NCBI GenBank assembly: GCA_030632745.1
Contig: DAOVUE010000095.1
Coordinates: 1-6,412, forward strand
Source of the DNA: Pseudomonadota bacterium
GTDB lineage: Bacteria > Pseudomonadota > Gammaproteobacteria > GRL18
Length of the DNA stretch: 6,412 bases
Direction of reading: 5' to 3'
Shown here: positions 1 through 6,412 of the stretch, piece by piece
Position numbering within the stretch: the first letter of the stretch is position 1
How the letters are laid out: each line of letters opens with the position of its first letter
Notes under the pieces: generated by a model
What the model saw: the letters and a program-made list of their open reading frames with translations, nothing else
What the model was told of the DNA's origin: nothing
Database searches by the model: none
Program-made: the position numbers and the translations under genes

Positions 1-2
1 AG

Positions 3-1235
3 CCAATGGTTTTACCTGAACCACTGAGTCTTGAGTATGCCTTATCAAAAGCTTCTCATGCAGAATCAGTAGAAATGATGACCTTTGCCGCTCAACGTCA
101 GGTGGCTGTTGCTGATCAGGAGCTGACGATGTCTCAAACAGGCGTTTTTGTCGAAATTAATGGACGCTTACGCTATGTTGATCCCTCTTCCATTGTTCCT
201 GCAAGTAAAACCAATGACAGCAAAATCAGCCTTGATATTTCCAAACGTTTATATGATTTTGGTCACAGCAGTGCAAAAATTGCATCCAGTGAGAAACAAC
301 TCGCTTCGGTAGAGGCTCTCTATGTTGATTTTATTTCTAAACGTACTATTAGTATTCTGCAGGCTTATTTAAATGTTTTACTGGCTGATGTTATTTATGA
401 CCATGCCAATGAAGCGATGGCGGTAGATTATGTGGCCCTGGATAAAATTCGTTCACGTTTTGAGCTGGGGCAGATATCAGATGTAGAATTATTAGCAATA
501 GAAAATACTTATCGCAAAACACGACGTGAACGACATCAGGCTCAAAGCGATCAAAGACTTACACGTAATCATCTGGCACAACTGATTAGTCCGGGTGAAC
601 TTTCTGTTAAATTAGAAATGCCTGATTTAAATACGCTTCATCAATTATCGTCAAAAAGAGCATTAGATGATGTTGATACACTCTTTCAATTAGCTTATAA
701 ACAAAATCCGCAACTGATTTCACATGAACATAAACTGCAGTCCGTTCGACTTAAAGTGGATGCCTTTCAAGCGGAAAAATATCCGGTGATCAGTGCTCAT
801 CTACAGGCTGCAGATTATGCCCGTGATTTAGGCAGTTATGATAAATACAGAGCCGGTATTGAAATCAGAGTGCCCATTTATCAGGCAGGTCAGGAAAATT
901 CCAGGATAAAACGTGCAGCGGGTAAGTTAATACTCCTGGAAGCAGAAAAAATAGCTTTAAAGCAGGATTTAGAACAGCAGATTCTTCAAGTCTGGCTAAA
1001 AATTAGTACCTTAAAAGAACAATTTTCTGATCTGGATGTTAATCTGGATTATCGTGAACTATATCTTGATCGCAGCAGGGCTTTATATGAGCTGGAAGTC
1101 ACCAGCGATTTGGGCGATGCCATGGTTAAATTAACTAAGGCACAGCTATTCAAGCTGCAGACTTATTTTGAACTGGCGATATCCTGGGCTAAACTGGATT
1201 CTCTGCTGGGTAATCCAATGAACTATTATGAATAA
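3..1235 (+). CDS. TolC-family outer-membrane channel protein, 5' partial
   Basis: This is an outer-membrane efflux protein of the TolC/OEP family, which forms a trimeric channel spanning the outer membrane and periplasm and docks on a periplasmic adaptor. Numbering from the ATG at base 6, the two structural repeats of the family are visible. The first starts at PLSLEYALSKA (6-16), with a strand region ending in LYDFG (82-86) and a helical stretch RFELGQISDVELLA (151-164). The second starts around LFQLAYKQNPQL (226-237), with GIEIRVPIYQAGQENSRI (284-301), then YELEVTSDLGDAMVKLTKAQ (361-380) and a typical end at WAKLDSLLG (394-402). The ATG at base 6 is unlikely to be the true start. The protein would begin directly in the first OEP repeat with no signal peptide, and the frame is open to the window edge (codon 3-5 is Pro). 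Roughly 20-40 N-terminal residues are therefore probably missing. The stop TAA lies at 1233-1235, and the adaptor gene follows. The family call is secure; the substrate is unknown. Confidence 0.93.
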   Translation, partial: PMVLPEPLSLEYALSKASHAESVEMMTFAAQRQVAVADQELTMSQTGVFVEINGRLRYVDPSSIVPASKTNDSKISLDISKRLYDFGHSSAKIASSEKQLASVEALYVDFISKRTISILQAYLNVLLADVIYDHANEAMAVDYVALDKIRSRFELGQISDVELLAIENTYRKTRRERHQAQSDQRLTRNHLAQLISPGELSVKLEMPDLNTLHQLSSKRALDDVDTLFQLAYKQNPQLISHEHKLQSVRLKVDAFQAEKYPVISAHLQAADYARDLGSYDKYRAGIEIRVPIYQAGQENSRIKRAAGKLILLEAEKIALKQDLEQQILQVWLKISTLKEQFSDLDVNLDYRELYLDRSRALYELEVTSDLGDAMVKLTKAQLFKLQTYFELAISWAKLDSLLGNPMNYYE

Positions 1236-1289
1236 AAATATGTTTAAACAGGGAAGAACTATTAATACCTCTTGTCATCACACTGATTT

Positions 1290-1293
1290 GGAA
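1290..1293 (+). promoter_or_regulatory. Partial Shine-Dalgarno site for the internal adaptor start
   Basis: GGAA lies six bases before the ATG at 1300. The alternative ATG at 1228 has no purine-rich core at a suitable distance. This short match, together with the signal peptide that begins at once after 1300, is why I prefer the later start. The match is only four bases, so it is weak evidence on its own. Confidence 0.35.
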
Positions 1294-1299
1294 TTTGTT

Positions 1300-1833
1300 A
1301 TGCTAAAACATTATTTTTCTTACCTGTTTGTGTTACCACTGCTGCTTGTTATGGCAGGCACAACAGAATCTGCTCAGGAAAATCAGCCTCATTATAAAAT
1401 TAGTTCACCTGTTTCGGGGGTTGTTAAACAAGTGTATGTCAATACGGGACAAATAGTTAAATACGATGAACTATTATTAGAATTTGACAGTACTTTGGTT
1501 GATAGTGATATTAAAGAAGCAAAAGCACTGAAAACACTTGCAATCGTTTCCTTATCTGAAGCTAAAAAAGAGCGGGAAAGAGCAAAAGAACTGTATGAGC
1601 GTACTGTCTTATCGGATCATGATTTACAAAAAGCCGGCATCTCATATAATGAGAAATTAGTGCAGTTGAGCTCAGCAGATAAGCAATTAACCCACGCCCT
1701 CTGGAATAAGAAATACTCCAGTGTGCGAGCACCTTTTGATGCTAAGATTATTAAGGTATTTGCATATCAGGGACAATACATCAATAACAAATTGCAGGTT
1801 CAAGCGTTATTTTTATTAGAAAAAATTCATTAA
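1300..1833 (+). CDS. Minimal HlyD/AcrA-type periplasmic adaptor (lipoyl-like and hairpin domains only)
   Basis: This is a periplasmic adaptor (membrane fusion protein) likely to couple the upstream TolC-like channel to an inner-membrane transporter. From the ATG at 1300 it has 177 residues. Residues 1-25 look like a Sec signal peptide: basic Lys3 and His4, a hydrophobic core YLFVLPLLLVMAG, and probable cleavage after ESA. There is no lipobox cysteine. Residues 36-63 (SPVSGVVKQVYVNTG and onward) form the first half of the lipoyl-like domain. Residues 66-138 are charged and helical, a short hairpin, and VRAPFDAKIIKVFAYQG (142-158) begins the second half. The protein stops just after that half, so the beta-barrel and membrane-proximal domains of full adaptors (usually well over 300 residues) are absent. 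An ATG at 1228 in the same frame would add 24 residues and overlap the channel gene by 8 bases, suggesting translational coupling. I prefer 1300 because it has a GGAA site and puts the signal peptide at the N-terminus. The order channel then adaptor suggests one transcript. Confidence 0.83.
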   Translation: MLKHYFSYLFVLPLLLVMAGTTESAQENQPHYKISSPVSGVVKQVYVNTGQIVKYDELLLEFDSTLVDSDIKEAKALKTLAIVSLSEAKKERERAKELYERTVLSDHDLQKAGISYNEKLVQLSSADKQLTHALWNKKYSSVRAPFDAKIIKVFAYQGQYINNKLQVQALFLLEKIH

Positions 1834-1850
1834 ATTTGATCTGGATCATG

Positions 1851-1880
1851 TTTCCATCAATCAATCTAAGTCTATAGGAT
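1851..1880 (+). promoter_or_regulatory. Weak sigma70-like promoter candidate in the 115-base gap
   Basis: TTTCCA (1851-1856) followed after 16 bases by TATAGG (1873-1878), or after 18 bases by TAGGAT (1875-1880), matches the sigma70 consensus at four of six positions in each box. It sits in the only noncoding gap of the window (1834-1948), ahead of the giant secreted-protein gene. I see no strong hairpin-plus-T-run terminator in the gap, so read-through from the adaptor gene is equally possible. Matches of this quality occur often by chance in AT-rich DNA. Confidence 0.2.
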
Positions 1881-1937
1881 ATTTCCTGTATTATTGTGTG
1901 GGAATCTATGTTAGTTTCATTGTCAAATAAACTTTTC

Positions 1938-1942
1938 AGGAG
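1938..1942 (+). promoter_or_regulatory. Shine-Dalgarno site of the giant secreted-protein gene
   Basis: AGGAG lies six bases before the ATG at 1949. This is the best ribosome-binding site in the window. Together with the signal peptide that begins immediately at this ATG, it fixes the start of the large gene. Confidence 0.8.
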
Positions 1943-1948
1943 TAGATA

Positions 1949-4900
1949 ATGAATACCCTAAAGAAAAAATTTCCTATCCTTTTATTTCTTTTATTATTAC
2001 TGAGTATCAGTACCTCATTCGCTGCAGTCCAACCGAAATTATCTATGCTTCAGTCACAAATGTATGTGAATGATAATTTGATGCTTTTTGCAAAAGTGGA
2101 TATTGCTGATCAGGATAAAATTCGTGCTGATCTCTACATCCGGGTCAGTTTACCTAACGGCCAATTTTATTATTTTCCAACTTTAAGTTCACTAAGTGAT
2201 AAACCTGTCGCCATTTTAAAAAACTGGCTGGTATCAAAAATCCCTGAATTTAAATTGTTTTCATTTCCTCTATCCGAAGAGCTTCCCGAAGGTGAGTATA
2301 GCTGGGAAATGGTATTTACAAAACCTGGAGGGAATGTATTAAATGCGGCTGATGTACTTGGTTCTGATAATTTTGATTTTGATTTTAAACTAAAAAAAGA
2401 AATCGCTGCTGGAAAATTAATGGCTATTTCAACTGACAAAAGAAGCTATAGCCGCACTGAGAAGATGCAGCTCTATATAGAAATGGATCTTAAAGATGGC
2501 CAGTCTGAAACTTTTGATCTTTATATTTCACTTATTGATCCTGACGGGATAACAAGTTCTTTAATGCCTGACCTGGCTCTTTCTAAGGAATCAACACGTG
2601 CAAAACCGATATTAACAAATTTCAAGCTGTCAACAGATGTCAGTAAATTGCCTATACTGGAACTGGATCTGTCTAAAAATAGCAAACCCGGAACCTATAT
2701 CTGGAGACTGACAGCAGTTAAACCAGGAGCTGATGCCGGTATTGCTGCTAATGTTATCTTTGAAGATGAATTTATTGCAGAGGTTTTTGACTCTGATAGT
2801 ATTGCTTTTGATTTTAACTCCTGTCCTGCGGTAACTTCTGTTGCTGCTTGTAATAATGCCAATAGACCGACAAAAGGTTTTGACAAACTTGTGGCGGGTT
2901 CAGTTATACATATGCCGGGTAGTGATCCATGTCACTATGGTCTGAGTGATGCAGAAATTGATACTTTTGCAACTGCTTGTGGTACCAAGATATTAGACTG
3001 TGCGGAAAATGATGCAGCTACTTTTTCAAAATGTGGTGATGATATTTATATGACTCAGGGTTGTGGCTCAGTATTATCTTTTATGTGTGATAATCTGGTG
3101 AATAATGTTTGTCCTGGAAACAGTCGCTATTCTTGTGAACATGTCATTATGGATAATAAAGTTGCGAATCAATGTCAGCCGGACTTTGTTTTGGATACGT
3201 TCACTCAGAATTGTTATGACAACTTTTGTTCTCAGGAACCAACACTTGAGCAGTGTCTTAGTCTTGAATTTCGTATGACCGACTATTGTGCAACCGGAAC
3301 AAAAGCTTCCCGTGATGAAGATGATCCGGTACCGGGTAATATGACAGACGACTTTTCACAAGCCAGTGATAATAATATCTTAATTGATCCTTTCTTTGGA
3401 GAAAAATTTGGAGAAGTCTGTGAGCCTGTTATCCAGAAAGAAATTGATTTTTGTAAGGCTTTGCGTGAACAAAAAACAAACTTTGTTTTCAACCAATCAC
3501 CTAAAATCACTTATTATTCTTATTATATAAAACCTTTTATCGCCTTTGATCCGCTTGAAAATGATTCCGTATTTTATCCTCCTGAGGAATTTTCTTTGTG
3601 TTCTGTAACACCTGAATTTCCAGCAGATCGTCTGCCGGAATTATTGCCATTATATAATGAATCTATGTTTGTTCGTTATGAAGAAATTGTTAGAAATAGC
3701 CAGATGTTGTCGGTTTTTGATGCTTTAATACAAACAGAGCAGTTAAACCCCGGACAATTTGGTGAAGGCTTTGCAAATGTTATGCAAACCAATAGAGCTG
3801 TGATTGAGGAAAATATGTCATTTGGTGTTGACCAGGTGGATGCAGGCATGGCAGGTTCTGAACATCGTGCATTAGGCTCTGATTCTGTTGCTATTGGTAT
3901 TCACCCTGTTGATACCAGTGTTATCAATGGAGTGAGTACCAAGCTTGTTCCCGTAGTCGATATGTATGCAGCACTACCTTCTAGCGGGTATCGAACTGCA
4001 GGTAAACGTGCATTAGCTGATTATGCTGCCACACAGGTTTCAACTATACAGGCGATAAATACTAATCTTGTCAAATCAATAAACTCATTGAATTTATTTA
4101 CTGCAGAAGAAACAGGTCATGTTACTGATCGAATCTCTATGTCGGACTTAAACGGCATTGATAATTTAACACTTAATAATTGCAATACCTATACGTATAA
4201 TAAATATTTCAGTTATTCTATTTTAAAAGATAAGATTATTAATGCGACTAATATGCTGGACGTAGTGGCATTTGCCTATGCGCCGGATATTGCACCTTAT
4301 TCTCTGGGATTACAGGCTATTGAAGGCAAAGGTGTGGTGAGAAAAAATGGTGATGAAATAATTAATGATCATGCCGTACTCCATTCATGTTATTCCAACC
4401 TCTCTAAGAGTAAAAGAGCTTTAACTCCAACTATAAGCTATACAAAATTGGATCCAACTACCAGCTATACAAAATTGGATCCAACTACCACCTATATAAA
4501 GTTGGATCCAGCTGTTACAGTGAAAGATCCTGTGTTGGCTGACACTACTGTTAAACCGCTGGATCCGGAAGTTGTATCAATCGGTGAAATTGCTGTGGAC
4601 AACCCTATTTTGTCTTGTATGTATACTACACATGATTTTGCTGGAAGTGGAATTACACGCAGTAAAAACTTTTTTATTGATGTTCTTTCCAGTTTCTCTA
4701 ATTATACGGGGCCAACCACAACAAACGAAGCTGTGGGTCAGGATATAAGTTTTTCACCAGCTGGTGCAGATATTGATAGTGTGGTTGCCCGCTTAAGTGA
4801 GTTAGACACAACAGTTGATGAAAACTGGGCTTATTACCAGGAACGTTTAAATGAACTGCCACCTTCATTTGTAGATTCAGAATTTAATAGTTATCGTGCT

Positions 4901-6412
4901 TATCGTATTAAACTACTGGATCTATTGATATTACGCGGCAGAGTTGAAAAAAGTTATGCTGAAAGTCAGGGCATTAACTTTTCTACAGAAGCTGAAGATC
5001 CCTATAAAAAATTAACACTCGATGCAGACACCTATGTCGGTACGATGTCTGTGTTAACAGGATTAAAGACTATTACGCAAGAAGAACGTGATATTATTTA
5101 TGGTGAATTATCCAAACCTGTATTTAATAAGAACTTATTCTATGAACTGGCGTATTCTGCTTTTGGCAGGGACTATACTCGTTTTACCGATGCTTATAAA
5201 CAGGGGGACTTATCTATTCAGGTAAAACCGGAGCCTTCCAGCAGCATTACTGTTCCTTCCCGTTTGACCTCTGTTGACGCGTCGACTCCTGCAAAAGATA
5301 GTTCAGAAACTCAGTTTATGGTTGAAGGTAGTTTCTATGAATTGGCTCCTGTTACTGGAGTCTATGTTTCTTTTCCTGCTGACTCTGTACATAAACATAA
5401 TCCACCCGAGATTGTGGCAATTTTGAATCATGAGTCAACTATTGCTTTGCTTGATGAGATTGATATTGAAATCAATAAGGTGCTGAATGCTGTGGCTTTT
5501 AATCACCCTGAATGTTTTTCAGTATCAAGTAATGCCTGCGACTGGCTGCCGGAACAATTTGTAGAGCGAATGGATGATCTGGTGCCTGCCGGCATAATGA
5601 ACCAGGCTACTGAGCAATGTAATGTTATGAATAGTCTGGGTCAGGATATTGTTGATGTCGTGCATCCCAATGAATCTTCCCGTTACCCATTCAATACAAC
5701 TTCGTACAAATTTGAAGTTTCTCCGATGACTATAAATGCTATTTCAGGAGTTAATAATATAGCAGATCTATGCAATTCATTGCCGCCTGGCGCACATAGT
5801 ACGAATGTATCGGGTCTGTCTGATATAGCTTATTGTAATCAATTAACCGGATCAGGTACTAATTACAAAAGCAGCACTACACAATTTGAAACATTTTTTT
5901 CAGCAGCTGAGTTTTTCAGTGCGGTTCCTGATGCTATAGCAACTTACTTAATATTTGCTAATAACGGTATTGATGACTCCCGTATGAATGTTGAAAATAG
6001 AAAAAGAGACGGTTCTGAAAAAGAACTTTACCTTGGAGTGAGTTATTCTGATTTTTTCACAACAGGTGGTGAATGGTTAGGAATGGATGCAGGTTACGGT
6101 ATTGGTGCTGGCATTAGTAATTTCGATTCAATACTGTATGGCTTTTTTTGTAACGAAGAGGGCTGTGGTCCTGAGGATGTGGATACCAAAAACTCAGATG
6201 ATCCCGATGCATTAAAAGCATCATTTTTTGGTCATGCCTATGTGGAAGGAAAATTACTCAAACTGGATTTTGATATTTTCAGAGCAACGGCTTTTGCAAG
6301 TTCATCTAATAGCTTCCCTGATGATCCTAAAGACTTTATGCCGGGGGTTAAGACAGAGGTATTGGAGCATGCTAAAAATTCTATTGGCTATAGAAAGTAT
6401 TTTTCAGAAATA
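1949..6412 (+). CDS. Giant exported cysteine-containing protein with tandem Ig-like domains, function unknown, 3' partial
   Basis: The frame runs 1488 codons from a well-placed ATG with no stop and is still open at the right edge, so the protein is longer than seen. Residues 1-25 are a clear Sec signal peptide: three lysines at 5-7, a leucine-rich core at 8-18, and likely cleavage after SFA (23-25). Residues 28-146 and 155-289 are two related beta-rich, Ig-like domains, each ending in an FDF motif. Residues 292-447 hold 15 cysteines. An acidic linker lies near 455-475. Residues 480-810 and 890-1090 look mixed or helical, and I recognise no family in them. Residues 830-856 are a tandem 9-residue repeat. 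Residues 1355-1465 contain glycine-rich and alternating hydrophobic stretches that could be strands. In all, 28 cysteines are visible, an even number, which fits a disulfide-bonded periplasmic or surface protein. There is no CxxCH heme motif, lipobox or protease signature. It lies 115 bases after the adaptor gene on the same strand. It may be a surface or adhesin-like protein, but no function is assigned. Confidence 0.93.
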   Translation, partial: MNTLKKKFPILLFLLLLLSISTSFAAVQPKLSMLQSQMYVNDNLMLFAKVDIADQDKIRADLYIRVSLPNGQFYYFPTLSSLSDKPVAILKNWLVSKIPEFKLFSFPLSEELPEGEYSWEMVFTKPGGNVLNAADVLGSDNFDFDFKLKKEIAAGKLMAISTDKRSYSRTEKMQLYIEMDLKDGQSETFDLYISLIDPDGITSSLMPDLALSKESTRAKPILTNFKLSTDVSKLPILELDLSKNSKPGTYIWRLTAVKPGADAGIAANVIFEDEFIAEVFDSDSIAFDFNSCPAVTSVAACNNANRPTKGFDKLVAGSVIHMPGSDPCHYGLSDAEIDTFATACGTKILDCAENDAATFSKCGDDIYMTQGCGSVLSFMCDNLVNNVCPGNSRYSCEHVIMDNKVANQCQPDFVLDTFTQNCYDNFCSQEPTLEQCLSLEFRMTDYCATGTKASRDEDDPVPGNMTDDFSQASDNNILIDPFFGEKFGEVCEPVIQKEIDFCKALREQKTNFVFNQSPKITYYSYYIKPFIAFDPLENDSVFYPPEEFSLCSVTPEFPADRLPELLPLYNESMFVRYEEIVRNSQMLSVFDALIQTEQLNPGQFGEGFANVMQTNRAVIEENMSFGVDQVDAGMAGSEHRALGSDSVAIGIHPVDTSVINGVSTKLVPVVDMYAALPSSGYRTAGKRALADYAATQVSTIQAINTNLVKSINSLNLFTAEETGHVTDRISMSDLNGIDNLTLNNCNTYTYNKYFSYSILKDKIINATNMLDVVAFAYAPDIAPYSLGLQAIEGKGVVRKNGDEIINDHAVLHSCYSNLSKSKRALTPTISYTKLDPTTSYTKLDPTTTYIKLDPAVTVKDPVLADTTVKPLDPEVVSIGEIAVDNPILSCMYTTHDFAGSGITRSKNFFIDVLSSFSNYTGPTTTNEAVGQDISFSPAGADIDSVVARLSELDTTVDENWAYYQERLNELPPSFVDSEFNSYRAYRIKLLDLLILRGRVEKSYAESQGINFSTEAEDPYKKLTLDADTYVGTMSVLTGLKTITQEERDIIYGELSKPVFNKNLFYELAYSAFGRDYTRFTDAYKQGDLSIQVKPEPSSSITVPSRLTSVDASTPAKDSSETQFMVEGSFYELAPVTGVYVSFPADSVHKHNPPEIVAILNHESTIALLDEIDIEINKVLNAVAFNHPECFSVSSNACDWLPEQFVERMDDLVPAGIMNQATEQCNVMNSLGQDIVDVVHPNESSRYPFNTTSYKFEVSPMTINAISGVNNIADLCNSLPPGAHSTNVSGLSDIAYCNQLTGSGTNYKSSTTQFETFFSAAEFFSAVPDAIATYLIFANNGIDDSRMNVENRKRDGSEKELYLGVSYSDFFTTGGEWLGMDAGYGIGAGISNFDSILYGFFCNEEGCGPEDVDTKNSDDPDALKASFFGHAYVEGKLLKLDFDIFRATAFASSSNSFPDDPKDFMPGVKTEVLEHAKNSIGYRKYFSEI
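2030..2815 (+). other. Two tandem related Ig-like beta domains in the giant protein
   Basis: Domain A (residues 28-146) and domain B (155-289) share landmarks in the same order. DLYIRVSLPNG (61-71) matches DLYISLIDPDG (190-200). VAILKNWLVS (87-96) matches KPILTNFKLS (219-228). LPEGEYSWEMVFTKPGG (112-128) matches SKPGTYIWRLTAVKPGA (245-261). SDNFDFDF (139-146) matches SDSIAFDF (282-289). The G-x-Y-x-W strand followed by a KPG turn is typical of Ig-like or macroglobulin-like beta sandwiches in bacterial exported proteins. The fold name is inferred from pattern; the internal duplication is seen directly. Confidence 0.7.
2822..3289 (+). other. Cysteine-rich cassette in the giant protein
   Basis: Residues 292-447 contain 15 cysteines, against 13 in the other roughly 1330 residues. 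Those at 372, 380, 388 and 396 are each exactly eight residues apart, and 396, 409 and 422 are each 13 apart. No CxxCH (c-type heme) or CxxC metal-knuckle pattern is present. After a Sec signal, the likely state is disulfide-bonded. I do not recognise a named domain. Confidence 0.65.
4436..4516 (+). repeat. In-frame 27-bp tandem repeat, three copies
   Basis: Copies lie at 4436-4462, 4463-4489 and 4490-4516. The first two are identical over all 27 bases; the third differs at several positions. Each encodes nine residues, SYTKLDPTT in copies 1 and 2 and TYIKLDPAV in copy 3 (protein residues 830-856). A degenerate trace precedes copy 1 (bases 4424-4435), and a looser echo, KPLDPEV, follows near residue 870. 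The unit is a multiple of three, so copy-number change would keep the frame. It is Thr/Pro-rich and probably a linker. Confidence 0.9.

Noticed and set aside
1834..1860. Possible terminator after the adaptor gene
   Set aside because: The only inverted match is GATC-TG-GATC near 1838-1847. Its stem is four bases with a two-base loop and no T-run follows.
1920..1948. TTGTCA (1920-1925) with TAGATA (1943-1948) as a promoter
   Set aside because: The boxes and 17-base spacing look good, but the -10 box would abut the start codon and exclude the strong AGGAG site from the transcript.
2170..2439. Minus-strand open frame of 89 codons
   Set aside because: It lies wholly inside the giant + strand gene, which has its own signal peptide, ribosome site and continuous frame. 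The minus-strand product has no recognisable domain.
2695..2886. Minus-strand open frame of 63 codons
   Set aside because: It is antisense to the second Ig-like domain and the start of the cysteine cassette, is short and low-complexity, and has no support as a gene.
2900..2950. Possible c-type heme site at Pro-Cys-His (327-329)
   Set aside because: The residue three places before Cys328 is Ser325, not cysteine, so CxxCH is absent here and elsewhere in the visible protein.
3283..3510. Minus-strand open frame of 75 codons
   Set aside because: It is antisense to the giant gene and shows no signal peptide or family motif.
1949..6412. Giant protein as a type I secretion substrate of the neighbouring channel
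   Set aside because: It has an N-terminal Sec signal, and no nonapeptide GGxGxD calcium repeats are visible. The C-terminus is outside the window, so this is unlikely but not fully excluded.

Overview
The window comes from a Gram-negative bacterium. An outer-membrane efflux protein of the TolC family, a periplasmic adaptor with a lipoyl-like fold and a protein with a Sec signal peptide all imply a two-membrane envelope. The AT-rich composition and codon use suggest a gammaproteobacterium, but nothing here fixes the genus. All genes lie on the + strand and coding density is high.

Layout: (1) 3-1235 is the 3' part of a TolC-family outer-membrane channel gene, whose start and signal peptide lie left of the window. 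(2) 1300-1833 (or 1228-1833 with an earlier start) is a very small HlyD/AcrA-type adaptor. It consists of a signal peptide, a split lipoyl-like domain and a short helical hairpin, and it lacks the beta-barrel and membrane-proximal domains of ordinary adaptors. (3) 1834-1948 is a 115-base gap with no convincing terminator, a weak promoter candidate and a good Shine-Dalgarno site. (4) 1949-6412 is one uninterrupted frame of 1488 codons still open at the right edge. It encodes a very large exported protein of unknown function.

The exported protein has a Sec signal peptide and then two tandem, related Ig-like beta domains. A cysteine-rich cassette with regularly spaced cysteines follows, then long regions I do not recognise, including a perfect 27-bp in-frame tandem duplication. 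The last visible part is glycine-rich and possibly strand-rich.

The first two genes probably form the outer-membrane and periplasmic parts of a tripartite export system. Its inner-membrane pump is not in this window. Whether the giant protein is functionally tied to that pair is inference from order and strand only. Its Sec signal argues against direct type I secretion through the channel, so it may instead be a surface or periplasmic partner, or an unrelated downstream gene.
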